This document shows, in pieces, positions 55,001 through 58,721 of a DNA stretch of 64,000 bases. This stretch comes from Todiramphus chloris collaris (Eukaryota > Chordata > Aves > Coraciiformes > Alcedinidae): contig JANVCC010000018.1 of NCBI GenBank assembly GCA_025345505.1, forward strand, positions 58,115,341 to 58,179,340. The letters are read 5' to 3'. The position numbers and the translations under genes were made by a program. Numbering within the stretch: the stretch's first letter is position 1; each line of letters starts with the position of its first letter. The notes below the pieces were generated by a model, which did no database searches, had not been told where the DNA came from, and saw nothing but the letters and a program-made list of their open reading frames with translations.

Positions 55001-56941
55001 TAAATTTATCTAAGAGCAGTTTACCTTCTGAAAACCCAGTTGCTTGCTCTGTGCCAATTTTGTTTCATTTATAATGAAGTTTCCCTCCAGTTTGTAAACA
55101 AAAACGGTAAGTGTGTTTGCAGTATGTGCCTGCTGTAGTGCCCACTGAGGTCAATGGCAAGATGCCTCTTAAGTTAATCCCTAAAGGATTTTCTGGAAGT
55201 TGTTTCATCCCCAGCCCCATTCTAATGTGTGATACAGGGCATCCAAAAAACCTTCTCTCTCAAGCTTCAGAACATTTCCAAAAATGTTCTTGATACAGAG
55301 ATAGGAGAGTTGTTCTTCAGTCACAGTGACTACTGATCAGGACCAACAACTTTGTGCAAGAAGGAAAACAGCTTTGTGGCAGCCTTTTTATAACAAAACA
55401 GGATTGTAACATAGAACTAGCACTAAAGAAACACAGCAGATGGAGTTACTATCTTGTTCTGGACTGTACATCAAGAGAAACAGAGCAAGAGAAAACAAGT
55501 GGAATTAACATTGCAGCCTGTACAAAACAAGCCTACACTTACAACACGTTCAAGTGATATTCCTGGGTTCAGCCACGCGGCAAGTTACAAAATTATTGAA
55601 TAAACCTACATGTGCATTTAAACACCTCACACTTCTCTTGCGGTCTAGTCTAGCTCATCCAAGATTTGTTTTAAAATTCCCAATACCTAAACAGCCTCAT
55701 CACAAATTTAAAACACAGTATCACAGGGTTTTGTAAAATTAGTGTTTATATTTTCCAGTCCTCTTGAGACTTCTTCTGGCTGCATAAACAGTGCAAAGCA
55801 GTTGTAAAGCAGCTAGAATTAGCTGGTGGAGAATTTCCTGTTCACAGAAGCTTTTTGCCACCAGAATGTAGGCAAGGATATAAATTCCAGGCTACCTTTA
55901 AAAACCATTACTCATGTCCTGCTATCACTCTTCCCTGTGCAAGGAGTGACAGATGGATTCAGCCATCTCATCCTCTGTCAAGCAGCATAATGCTATGGCC
56001 AGTCCTCTACAGGTGTAAAGTTATTTCTGCAGCCCTTACTTTATCAGTCACATAGATTGGTATCAGAGTGCATCCCTGTAGCCACTTTTTCACTTGGAAG
56101 AATAGTAAGAAACAGGGTTGGGCCATAAATTTCAAGCAGTTGAGAGAAATATTTCCAGCTTCCCAGTCAAACCAACCCTCACTTCTATCCTCTCCTTCTT
56201 TAGTGGGAGAGATGTACTCAAATTCCTGGCTATACTATCAGGAAGAAAAAAAAAAATAATCAGAATGCTTGGAAAACTCTCAAAACCATTACTTAAATGA
56301 CACCTGAGGTACATACTGAGGAGCTGGCTTTCTCATAATGTTAGGGCTAAGAATTGCATCCATTTTGACCTTTTTTTGCTCTCTTTTTTTTCTGTAGATA
56401 ACTAGCTTGAGAAGTGGGGGATCTGCATGTAGGCATCATACACCATTTGTAGGTAGCAAGCTGCCATTTGGCCATTTTCCTTAATTTCCTCTCTGTCATG
56501 TGAGTGAGTTACATGGTTTAACAGTGGCAGTTTAAATGTGTTCAGATTCTGCCACTGTCATGCTAGGACAGAAAAAAGGAAATCAGACTGGATTGTTACC
56601 ATTAACATAAGCATTTATCACATTCACTCATAATGTCTGTAATTTTTTTAGACATACAGCAAATAAAACATACTCAGATATTGCTGGGGACGTCTGTTCT
56701 CTCGCAGGACTCTCAACCAACAAACTTAGGTATCAACTCAAGCTAACATAATACCTTTTGCCTTTTTTTTTTTCCTCCTTCAGATGGTGTGACCCAGTTT
56801 GGGTTGACCACTAATATCCGTTTTAAAGGATGTATTCGATTTCTGAGGCTCACCAAGGGTACTGCTAAACCTCAAGAGATTAACTTCAGCAAAGCTTTGG
56901 AGCTGAAGGGAGTTCAGCCGCTGTCATGCCCTGCCAACTAA
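895..56941 (+). CDS. LAMA2: Laminin subunit alpha-2, 3' part of the gene (spliced, 24 exons in window)
   Basis: Laminin alpha-2 is a secreted basement-membrane chain that trimerises with beta and gamma laminins and links muscle, Schwann-cell and brain cells to the matrix through integrins and alpha-dystroglycan. The sequence shows 24 exons with consistent phases from 895 to the TAA at 56939-56941, about 1163 codons: the end of the coiled-coil arm, then five LG domains. In the predicted fragment LG1 lies at about residues 160-342, LG2 345-535, LG3 536-735, a Pro/Thr/Ser linker 735-790, LG4 790-990 and LG5 994-1163. Alpha-2 is chosen over alpha-1 from recalled sequence, chiefly the RRKRRQTG site in LG3 and the long identities across LG4-5. 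The 5' two-thirds of the gene lies before the window. Loss of this gene causes merosin-deficient muscular dystrophy in mammals (family knowledge). Confidence 0.95.
1012..3329 (+). other. LAMA2: LAMA2 intron with a 78-bp tandem duplication
   Basis: GT-AG intron (gtaagc ... tacatacag). The only internal structure seen is the two-copy direct repeat at 2778-2933, listed separately. The rest is unrecognised AT-rich sequence. Confidence 0.85.
2778..2933. repeat. Two-copy 78-bp tandem direct repeat
   Basis: Positions 2778-2855 and 2856-2933 align end to end, each carrying ggtttattaaaggttcagtt near its start. I count about seven differences in 78. A short trace of the start (ataatgg) follows the second copy. 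This looks like a local duplication rather than a transposon. Confidence 0.85.
3330..3512 (+). CDS. LAMA2: LAMA2 exon: coiled-coil arm segment 2
   Basis: 183 nt between tacatacag and gtaaga, phase 1 in and 1 out. The translation begins DTSIKVQAAKDKARQAND and ends KTNAVVKDPIKN, closely matching the alpha-2 arm just before LG1. Repeated hydrophobic positions (V, L, I, L) at heptad spacing fit coiled coil; NDT and similar sequons are present. The last base (A) is the first base of the codon finished either by the 6-nt microexon or, if that is skipped, by the exon at 6161. Confidence 0.95.
3513..5137 (+). other. LAMA2: LAMA2 intron before the 6-nt microexon
   Basis: GT-AG intron (gtaaga ... cctacag). 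A pyrimidine-rich tract covers about 5084-5136. A G/T-rich simple stretch (ggttttggtttggtttgg) lies at about 3994-4020. No other element was recognised. Confidence 0.8.
5138..5143 (+). CDS. LAMA2: LAMA2 6-nt microexon (AAATCA)
   Basis: Six bases, AAATCA, sit between a strong acceptor (ctatcttgcctacag) and a donor (gtacgt). Joined to the neighbours (AAC A | AA ATC A | TT GCT) they give N-K-I-I-A-D-A-D, the residues recalled for mammalian alpha-2 here; without them the join is N-I-A-D-A-D. Both forms stay in frame. A 6-bp exon at this ordinal position is part of the published human LAMA2 structure, as I remember it. I predicted the six bases from the recalled protein first and then found them in the right intron with both splice signals. 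Confidence 0.88.
5144..6160 (+). other. LAMA2: LAMA2 intron after the 6-nt microexon
   Basis: GT-AG intron (gtacgt ... atatgaag). The first 40 bases are T/C-rich. A TGCATG lies at 5226-5231. A-runs occur near 5615-5630 and 5818-5837. Nothing else recognised. Confidence 0.8.
5226..5231 (+). promoter_or_regulatory. TGCATG element downstream of the 6-nt microexon
   Basis: TGCATG, the RBFOX-family RNA-binding motif, lies 83 nt after the microexon, a position from which RBFOX proteins usually promote inclusion. The hexamer occurs elsewhere in the long introns (for example near 1219, 11790 and 17993), so this single copy is only suggestive. Confidence 0.35.
6161..6315 (+). CDS. LAMA2: LAMA2 exon: coiled-coil arm segment 3, junction to LG1
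   Basis: 155 nt between atatgaag and gtaagc, phase 1 in, phase 0 out. It encodes IADADSSIKTLEKEADRLL and then KNISQIKELINQARKQANS. This is the last coiled-coil segment before the globular region; the ending QARKQANS directly preceding LG1 is characteristic. A KNIS sequon is present. The high density of K/E/D with L/I at heptad positions fits trimer assembly. Confidence 0.95.
6316..7960 (+). other. LAMA2: LAMA2 intron
   Basis: GT-AG intron (gtaagc ... ttttttgaag). Unrecognised AT-rich sequence, with no repeat or extra exon supported. Confidence 0.8.
7961..8104 (+). CDS. LAMA2: LAMA2 exon: start of LG1
   Basis: 144 nt, exactly 48 codons, between ttttttgaag and gtaagt, phase 0/0. It starts IKVSVSSGGNCIRTYRPEI and ends VVADNLLFYLGSAKF. 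This opens the first laminin G-like (LamG) beta-sandwich; the NLLFYLGSA strand is the family's conserved core motif. The single Cys lies close to the coiled-coil junction. LG1-3 form the integrin-binding base of the laminin long arm. Confidence 0.96.
8105..9015 (+). other. LAMA2: LAMA2 intron
   Basis: GT-AG intron (gtaagt ... ccatctag). It contains a short T/TA stretch at about 8297-8322. Nothing else recognised. Confidence 0.8.
9016..9149 (+). CDS. LAMA2: LAMA2 exon: LG1 second segment (GC donor)
   Basis: 134 nt after ccatctag, phase 0 in and phase 2 out. It reads TDFLAIEMRKGKVSFLWDVG and then VEYPDLTIDDGFWYRIEAS, ending with the first two bases of an Arg codon. The intron begins GCAAGT instead of GT. 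The exon edge is fixed by phase: AG joined to the next exon's G gives Arg and continues in the expected sequence RTGKNGTISV. These are central strands of LG1, with the conserved W-D-V-G-S-G turn. Confidence 0.95.
9150..14062 (+). other. LAMA2: LAMA2 GC-AG intron
   Basis: This 4.9-kb intron has donor gcaagt and acceptor aaatctctag. Long poly-T and poly-A runs occur at about 12763-12776 and 13221-13233. An open frame at 13845-14252 is intronic sequence reading into the next exon. No transposon was recognised. Confidence 0.8.
14063..14222 (+). CDS. LAMA2: LAMA2 exon: LG1 third segment
   Basis: 160 nt between aaatctctag and gtaatg, phase 2 in and phase 0 out. It encodes TGKNGTISVRALDGPKASIV, then GYTILDVDANAMLFVGGLTE. 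The LFVGGL strand is the C-terminal LamG signature. An NGT sequon is present. The stretch between PKASIV and SPPGYT (PATFNG) departs from the mammalian sequence as recalled, so it is a variable surface loop. Confidence 0.96.
14223..19047 (+). other. LAMA2: LAMA2 intron
   Basis: GT-AG intron of 4.8 kb (gtaatg ... gttgcag). It has a poly-A run at about 15051-15072 and a short CA stretch at 15448-15456. A 100-bp patch at about 16215-16330 carries AATAAA-like signals on both strands but matches no repeat family I can name. The remainder is unremarkable. Confidence 0.75.
15051..15072. repeat. Poly(A) tract
   Basis: An uninterrupted run of about 22 A in intronic sequence; no source element was identified beside it. 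Confidence 0.8.
19048..19172 (+). CDS. LAMA2: LAMA2 exon: end of LG1
   Basis: 125 nt between gttgcag and gtaggt, phase 0 in and phase 2 out. It reads KSDAVRVTTFTGCMGETFLD and then KPIGLWNFRDIEGDCKGCAV. It supplies the paired cysteines that close LG1 (FTGCMGE and DCKGC) and begins the short hinge to LG2. The preceding IK residues come from the earlier exon, giving a join close to the mammalian sequence. Confidence 0.96.
19173..21826 (+). other. LAMA2: LAMA2 intron with GC-richer, LTR-like insert
   Basis: GT-AG intron (gtaggt ... cccttttcag). From about 19,300 to 20,820 the base composition is less AT-rich than its surroundings, and an antisense LTR-like block is described separately. An A-run lies at about 20981-20994. 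The last kilobase is ordinary intron. Confidence 0.75.
20205..20815 (-). mobile_element. Probable solo LTR-like element, antisense to LAMA2
   Basis: Read on the minus strand this block has promoter-like and polyadenylation-like signals in LTR order: a GC box (GAGCCCCGCCCCC, near 20424-20440), a TATA-like tgtataccc near 20359-20368, then AATAAA at 20267-20272, followed by a G/T-rich tail. Similar GTGTCAAG strings lie at the two ends. No retroviral coding sequence or primer-binding site was seen beside it, so it would be a solo LTR of an old endogenous retrovirus. The edges are approximate and the family is not identified. Confidence 0.4.
21827..21989 (+). CDS. LAMA2: LAMA2 exon: start of LG2
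   Basis: 163 nt between cccttttcag and gtaaga, phase 2 in and phase 0 out. The translation is SPQVADSEGTVQFDGDSYAM, then RPIRWNPNISTVMFKFRTF, ending NALLMYLATDDL. This is the first part of the second LamG domain; LLMYLA is the conserved inner strand. An N-I-S sequon is kept. Confidence 0.96.
21990..24017 (+). other. LAMA2: LAMA2 intron
   Basis: GT-AG intron (gtaaga ... cattaacag). A patch rich in taattat strings lies at about 22,900-22,990. Otherwise featureless. Confidence 0.8.
24018..24162 (+). CDS. LAMA2: LAMA2 exon: LG2 second segment
   Basis: 145 nt between cattaacag and gtgagt, phase 0 in and phase 1 out. It encodes KDFMSVELSDGRIKVSYDLG, then HNDGKWKSFTLSRIQKQ. The S-Y-D-L-G-S-G turn and the N-D-G-K-W-K motif are typical LamG features, the latter contributing to the edge of the domain. 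Confidence 0.96.
24163..26486 (+). other. LAMA2: LAMA2 intron with A/C-rich simple sequence
   Basis: GT-AG intron (gtgagt ... cttccag). It contains the A/C-rich low-complexity stretch at 25683-25813. A mildly GC-richer patch at about 24,925-25,110 shows no recognisable content. Confidence 0.8.
25683..25813. repeat. A/C-rich simple repeat (caaaa/caaac units)
   Basis: About 130 bp of imperfect caaaa and aaac units with a few interruptions. Any translation of it is low-complexity Lys/Asn/Gln/Thr. Confidence 0.85.
26487..26625 (+). CDS. LAMA2: LAMA2 exon: LG2 third segment
   Basis: 139 nt between cttccag and gtaatg, phase 1 in and phase 2 out. It encodes NISIVDIDTNEEETMATAS, then HEKIYFGGLPTLRNL. 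The IYFGGLP strand is the LamG C-terminal signature. The exon ends with AG, which can be completed by the T of the 12-nt microexon (Ser) or directly by the G of the exon at 30818 (Arg). Confidence 0.96.
26626..28314 (+). other. LAMA2: LAMA2 intron before the 12-nt microexon
   Basis: GT-AG intron (gtaatg ... caccctag). It ends with an unusually strong pyrimidine tract (about 18 T followed by cttt and ctctctc, 28279-28310), as expected for a very small exon. No repeat seen. Confidence 0.85.
28315..28326 (+). CDS. LAMA2: LAMA2 12-nt microexon (Ser-Met-Lys-Ala)
   Basis: Twelve bases, TATGAAAGCAAG, lie between a strong acceptor (tctctcaccctag) and a donor (gtaaaa). Inclusion gives NL-SMKA-RPEV; skipping gives NL-RPEV. 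Both are in frame. The residues SMKAR match one form of mammalian alpha-2 as recalled, and a 12-bp alternatively used exon is part of the known human gene structure. The insertion falls in the LG2 loop just before the final strand. Two TGCATG elements follow at 28347 and 28356, suggesting tissue-regulated inclusion. Confidence 0.9.
28327..30817 (+). other. LAMA2: LAMA2 intron after the 12-nt microexon
   Basis: GT-AG intron (gtaaaa ... tttttttttag). It contains the TGCATG pair, a GC-richer patch at about 28,370-28,730, an A-run at 29040-29052, a T-rich patch at 30280-30300 and a short mixed GT stretch at about 30,685-30,760. No transposon recognised. Confidence 0.8.
28347..28361 (+). promoter_or_regulatory. 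Paired TGCATG (RBFOX-type) splicing elements
   Basis: TGCATG occurs at 28347-28352 and 28356-28361, within 35 nt after the 12-nt microexon, as two copies of acttgcatg. RBFOX proteins bind (U)GCAUG in the downstream intron and promote inclusion of the preceding exon in muscle, heart and neurons. Binding is an inference from position. Confidence 0.6.
30818..30938 (+). CDS. LAMA2: LAMA2 exon: end of LG2
   Basis: 121 nt between tttttttttag and gttagt, phase 2 in and phase 0 out. The first G completes Arg, then PEVNLKKYTGCLKEIEISRT and SSPDFVGLTKGCTLE follow. The two cysteines (YTGCLKE and TKGC) form the conserved disulfide closing LG2. Confidence 0.96.
30939..33254 (+). other. LAMA2: LAMA2 intron
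   Basis: GT-AG intron (gttagt ... cttcttacag). T-run at about 32231-32243. A 67-codon open frame at 32621-32824 has no family resemblance. Nothing else recognised. Confidence 0.8.
33255..33473 (+). CDS. LAMA2: LAMA2 exon: start of LG3 with doubled polybasic cleavage motif
   Basis: 219 nt, 73 codons, between cttcttacag and gtacaa, phase 0/0. It begins NIYTVSFPKPGFVELQPVSF and continues EINLSFSTKNESGIILFG. Then come two polybasic stretches about 14 residues apart: RRKRRHTG and KRKRRQTG. Mammalian alpha-2 has a single RRKRRQTG here, as recalled, and is cut by furin-like convertases within LG3, with the two parts staying associated. The extra 14 residues (RKAAPL plus the second basic block) appear to be a local duplication in a loop. 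NLS and NES sequons are present. Confidence 0.96.
33474..34991 (+). other. LAMA2: LAMA2 intron with A/C-rich simple sequence
   Basis: GT-AG intron (gtacaa ... ctactgcag). It holds a poly-A run at about 33591-33607 and the A/C-rich stretch at 33901-34045. The 34,400-34,650 patch is less AT-rich but not identified. Confidence 0.8.
33901..34045. repeat. A/C-rich simple repeat (caaaa/caaac units)
   Basis: About 145 bp of imperfect caaaa, caaac and caacaa units starting from an A-run. On the minus strand it translates as long Phe/Val/Leu-rich low-complexity frames that are not genes. Confidence 0.85.
34992..35140 (+). CDS. LAMA2: LAMA2 exon: LG3 second segment
   Basis: 149 nt between ctactgcag and gtaaca, phase 0 in and phase 2 out. 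It reads AYYAVFLNRGRLEVHISTGI and then HDGRAHSIRIERAKG. The N-R-G-R-L-E-V strand and H-D-G-R-x-H turn are LamG landmarks. Residues between them (IRDPHRITIRPEAGE) are more divergent from mammals than other LG3 parts. Confidence 0.95.
35141..38712 (+). other. LAMA2: LAMA2 intron with a CR1 fragment
   Basis: GT-AG intron of 3.6 kb (gtaaca ... ttttcacag). It contains a CR1 LINE 3' end at about 36,885-37,130. A-run near 35912-35925. Open frames of 70-126 codons at 37,700-38,370 show no family similarity. Confidence 0.8.
36885..37130 (+). mobile_element. CR1 LINE 3' fragment, sense
   Basis: This block carries familiar CR1 3'-end phrases in order: gaggaaaaacttctttt, ccactggaatggggttccc, gagatgtggtggtgtctcc, and the end ttccaatccctaac followed by ttctgtgattctgtg, the octamer-type CR1 terminus. 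It is 5'-truncated as usual for CR1. CR1 ends of this type are the commonest interspersed repeats in birds. Confidence 0.85.
38713..38889 (+). CDS. LAMA2: LAMA2 exon: LG3 third segment
   Basis: 177 nt between ttttcacag and gtaagt, phase 2 in and phase 2 out. It encodes MFTVQVDEDKVQTQRLPTD, then SVKKLFVGGVSSQFQTAPLR and IPPFEGCIWNLVINT. KLFVGG is the LamG C-terminal strand, and FEGCIWNLVIN contains the first cysteine of the closing disulfide. An NTT sequon is formed at the junction. Confidence 0.96.
38890..39709 (+). other. LAMA2: LAMA2 intron
   Basis: GT-AG intron of 820 bp (gtaagt ... gtgttctcag); no element recognised. Confidence 0.8.
39710..39926 (+). CDS. LAMA2: LAMA2 exon: end of LG3 and Pro/Thr/Ser linker
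   Basis: 217 nt between gttctcag and gtaagt, phase 2 in and phase 0 out. PMDFAQPVSFENADIGRCPS closes LG3 (the second disulfide cysteine is in GRC). The rest is an acidic then Pro/Thr/Ser-rich linker (PPEDEDKPIPATVLIQPEP, ending TSPPPLISSLSSSL), long and divergent compared with the mammalian linker. It separates the LG1-3 base from the LG4-5 tip and is likely flexible and O-glycosylated. The frame stays open past the donor for about 50 codons, which is intron. Confidence 0.93.
41436..41530 (+). mobile_element. CR1 LINE 3' fragment, sense
   Basis: It carries tgacctgctctaggtgatcc, ggtttggactagatgacc and ttccaatccttaacg, and ends ttctgtgattctgtga. It is about 95 bp of the extreme CR1 3' end, very like the last part of the copy at 36,885-37,130. 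Confidence 0.88.
42451..42510 (+). CDS. LAMA2: Candidate in-frame cassette exon in the LG3-LG4 linker
   Basis: Sixty bases follow a good acceptor (ttcactgcttctcag) and precede a modest donor (gtatct). The exon is phase 0 on both sides, matching the flanking exons at 39710 and 45013, so inclusion would add 20 residues (DSLATELKSA, then NITAAFDSMT) without a frame break. Its opening (GATTC, Asp-Ser) resembles the start of the exon at 45013 (Asp-Ser-Cys-Ala). It carries an N-I-T sequon. I recall nothing equivalent in mammalian alpha-2, so this is either a lineage-specific exon or a chance pseudo-exon. Confidence 0.4.
45013..45125 (+). CDS. LAMA2: LAMA2 exon: start of LG4
   Basis: 113 nt between tattttgcag and gtatat, phase 0 in and phase 2 out. 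It encodes DSCAAETEPAILEGGKQFGL, then SRNSHIAVAFDDTKVKN. This is the conserved opening of LG4; the first cysteine pairs across the LG4-5 unit. LG4-5 bind the matriglycan on alpha-dystroglycan in a calcium-dependent way (family knowledge). The donor is relatively weak (AACAG/gtatat). Confidence 0.96.
45126..46652 (+). other. LAMA2: LAMA2 intron
   Basis: GT-AG intron (gtatat ... gatttccag); no repeat or additional exon recognised. Confidence 0.8.
46653..46842 (+). CDS. LAMA2: LAMA2 exon: LG4 second segment
   Basis: 190 nt between gatttccag and gtaaaa, phase 2 in and phase 0 out. It reads LTIEFEVRTTADSGLLFYMA, then RINHADFATVQIKNGLPYFS and NKINDGQWHK. GLLFYMA and NDGQWHK are canonical LamG strands; F-S-Y-D-L-G-S-G-D lies between them. 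It is one of the most conserved exons in the window. Confidence 0.97.
46843..49257 (+). other. LAMA2: LAMA2 intron
   Basis: GT-AG intron of 2.4 kb (gtaaaa ... ggttttttag). Nothing beyond short homopolymers was recognised; open frames at 47,640-48,750 have no family resemblance. Confidence 0.8.
49258..49413 (+). CDS. LAMA2: LAMA2 exon: LG4 third segment
   Basis: 156 nt, 52 codons, between ggttttttag and gtaagt, phase 0/0. It encodes IKVVRTKQEGNLIVDDVSNR, then KKADILDVVGMLYVGGLPIN ending TTRRIGP. MLYVGGLP is the LamG signature strand. At the start, GNLIVDD replaces the GILYVDG recalled for mammals, a small change in an otherwise near-identical block. NRT and NYT sequons are present. Confidence 0.96.
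49414..52852 (+). other. LAMA2: LAMA2 intron with a GC-rich block
   Basis: GT-AG intron of 3.4 kb (gtaagt ... attgactgcag). It has a (GTTTT)3-like stretch near 49485-49502, a purine run near 50965-50986, and a distinctly GC-rich block at about 51,910-52,265 ending in tatata and AATAAA, described under findings. Confidence 0.75.
51910..52300 (+). other. Unidentified GC-rich block ending in AATAAA
   Basis: About 390 bp of GC-rich sequence stands out from AT-rich intron. Because stops are rare it is open in several frames on both strands, so the frames are not evidence of coding. It finishes with tatata (52270) and AATAAA (52286-52291). It could be a decayed LTR or retrocopy, but no family was recognised. 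Confidence 0.35.
52853..53006 (+). CDS. LAMA2: LAMA2 exon: end of LG4 and hinge to LG5
   Basis: 154 nt between attgactgcag and gtaacg, phase 0 in and phase 1 out. It encodes VTYSIDGCIRSFKMTESPVD, then TSSFSVGKCFVTAQKGTYFD and GTGFAKA. The two cysteines (IDGC and GKC) close LG4, and GTYFDGTGFAKA is the conserved entry to LG5. LG4 and LG5 pack against one another to form the dystroglycan-binding tip. Confidence 0.96.
53007..53337 (+). other. LAMA2: LAMA2 intron
   Basis: Short 331-bp GT-AG intron (gtaacg ... ctctccaag); no features. Confidence 0.85.
53338..53468 (+). CDS. LAMA2: LAMA2 exon: LG5 first segment
   Basis: 131 nt between ctctccaag and gtgagt, phase 1 in and phase 0 out. It reads VGAYKVGTDLLVEFEFRTTR, then MNGVLLGVSSQKMDGLGIEL and VDGK. 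GVLLGVSS is the inner LamG strand. The extension past the donor adds only a short intronic tail in the same frame. Confidence 0.96.
53469..54085 (+). other. LAMA2: LAMA2 intron
   Basis: 617-bp GT-AG intron (gtgagt ... acttttcag). Two short A-runs near 53860 and 54007; nothing else. Confidence 0.85.
54086..54308 (+). CDS. LAMA2: LAMA2 exon: LG5 second segment
   Basis: 223 nt between acttttcag and gtgagc, phase 0 in and phase 1 out. It encodes VMFHVDNGAGRFSAIYEPDA, then LCDGQWHKVLANKMKHRLEL, TVDGRQVDITSP and STSADTNDPVFVGGYP. The VDNGAGRF turn, CDGQWHKV and VFVGG strands are LG5 landmarks. The conserved Cys in LCDGQWH pairs within LG5. Confidence 0.97.
54309..56783 (+). other. LAMA2: LAMA2 last intron
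   Basis: GT-AG intron of 2.5 kb (gtgagc ... cctccttcag), with a strong T/C-rich tract before the acceptor (56763-56780). No repeat recognised. Confidence 0.8.
56784..56941 (+). CDS. LAMA2: LAMA2 last coding exon: end of LG5 and stop
   Basis: 158 nt after cctccttcag, phase 1 in. It encodes DGVTQFGLTTNIRFKGCIRF, then LRLTKGTAKPQEINFSKALE and GVQPLSCPAN before TAA at 56939-56941. It supplies the last LG5 disulfide (FKGC and LSC). The C-terminus is nearly identical to that recalled for mammalian alpha-2, which makes the gene identification very firm. Confidence 0.98.
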
Positions 56942-57055
56942 GTGTCATCCAGCTGACATGGGTCTGTCTATATAAGCACCTCAGAATAAAAATGGAAAAA
57001 AAATATTCTCTATATACATTACATTCATAATAAAATGTCTTTTTGCAAGTATTTG
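56942..57055 (+). other. LAMA2: LAMA2 3' UTR (short form)
   Basis: About 110 bases between the stop and the likely cleavage region. It carries AATAAA at 56985-56990 and again at 57029-57034; the second is followed within 20-40 bases by T-rich and GT-rich sequence (tctttttgcaag, tgcttgtggtat). The cleavage point is estimated, not seen. Confidence 0.7.
57029..57034 (+). promoter_or_regulatory. LAMA2: LAMA2 polyadenylation signal
   Basis: AATAAA, with a T/GT-rich downstream element, is the best candidate for the main 3' end. An earlier AATAAA at 56985 lies only 44 bases upstream. A double AATAAATAAA at 57806-57815 could serve as a distal signal. Confidence 0.65.
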
Positions 57056-57265
57056 AGTAGTGCTTGTGGTATATTCAAATAGGTATTTCAAGGTACCTCC
57101 CAAGAATGCAAGAACTAATCCCTTTCCACCGTCCCCTTCATTGAAGGAGTGGAACAATAGTTTCTTATCTATGTCTTTCCTTAGAGCATGAAAGGGAAAT
57201 GTTTCATCATTCTTCTTCTAAGTGAGACCACACATTATTCAGGGTATTCCTTTACTACAGAACTT

Positions 57266-57330
57266 AGAATCATAGAATATCTCAAGTTGGAAGGGCCCCA
57301 TAAAGATGATCGAATCCAGCTCCCTGTAAT
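57266..57330 (-). mobile_element. CR1 LINE 3' fragment, antisense
   Basis: agaatcatagaatatctcaa followed by gttggaagggcccc and gatgatcgaatccagctccc is the reverse complement of the CR1 3' end. Only about 65 bp remain. Confidence 0.85.
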
Positions 57331-58508
57331 GCTCCCTAAATGCCTTTGGTGAGGTAGATCTGTAAGCTTGTGATCCTTCTCCGTTCTAAACAGAGTGCAT
57401 TGGTGTGCATGCACACCTCCCTCCTTCATTAGAAATGGGCATATTACTGTGCTATAAAAAAGTTTGCTTTGATCACTCCCAAGAGCTTTTAGAAAGTTCT
57501 TCTAACCATAATAATTGCCATGAAAGCTTCACTGAGAAATTAAAAATCTTATGTAGCCTACATGGCTGCTGTCATGCTATAGCCATGGAACCAAGTGCAG
57601 GGAAGGAAAAGGTTACTGCTTGCTCAGTTATTTCGGATTATTAAAGAAAAGATGTTGCACCTAAAATCCCTGTTATATAATTTAAACAACGCTGGATTTT
57701 AAACAGAGTTTCTGTTTTTTGATGTTGGAAGATGTAGCCTCTAATGGAAGGAGTAAAACCAGGTTCTCATAAACTTACCTGGAAATACAGTTTTAAGTGA
57801 TCCTAAATAAATAAAGTTGATGCTGCTTCTCTCTACAACTACACATTATATGGAAATTATACACAGCAAAATTCAGAACCTGAGTTTCTAAAGGAATATG
57901 ACATCTGACACTCCTGCTCTCGAGCAGAATGAAGGTGAAGCAGGAAAATCCCAGAGGTTATTTAGCACTGCACACGTAGCTAATCTCCACTGTCATCCAT
58001 TTAAAATCCTTAACGTAAAAGAAACTTCCAAAGTTAGACTCTACTGTTTCTATTTGATGCTGTCAGGTTGTAAGGAATTCTGAATGTATAAGCTGCCCCA
58101 GATCTTCCTTAAATACAATTTAGAGTGCTATGTGGATAACAGTTTAAACATAGATGAGGAAAGGAAAGTTGCTTCCAAGATTCTCCCTAAAATGACAAAT
58201 CCTGGTGATTTTCTCAGTGCTTTGTATGTTTTAGAGGACCATGAAATCATGCCTGAAGCATGGATTATCTTTTCTACGGATTGTTTCAAATCCTTAAACT
58301 CACCTTTTGCAAATGCTGTGCTTGGACATGCAGAACGTGTACTGTACAAATGTAAAAGCAACTATTTACACAAAAGAGAAAAACAACAGAAAAAAAAAAC
58401 CCTAGCAGTTAAGTAGTACAACCGTGCAATTAAAAGGTGTTTTTTTTAATTATTGTTTTCTGCCTTCAATGAGCCTTGAACACGCTTTCTCAGAATTTCT
58501 GACGTTAC

Positions 58509-58572
58509 AAAAAAAAAAAAAAAAAAAAAAAAATGCAAAAAATTTACAAAAAAAAAAAAAAAAAAAAAAAAA
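58509..58572. repeat. Two successive 25-base poly(A) runs
   Basis: A run of 25 A at 58509-58533 and another of 25 A at 58548-58572, each preceded by ttac, are separated by 14 bases. They may mark the tail of a retrocopy or a local duplication of one A-tail. Confidence 0.85.
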
Positions 58573-58700
58573 GACTAGCTGCAAAATTTGTGCACAGTCT
58601 TATGAGCAAAATTTGTGCTGGCAGAGAGCCCTGCTGCAGGAGTGCTTTGTATGTTACGATAGCCGCCTGCAGCATAAAACGTTTCCCTAAGCTGCCATGG

Positions 58701-58721
58701 GGAAAAAAAAAAAAAAAAAAA
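58701..58721. repeat. Poly(A) run
   Basis: About 20 A after gggg, 130 bp beyond the double run; a further run of about 17 A lies at about 59612-59628. Confidence 0.8.
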
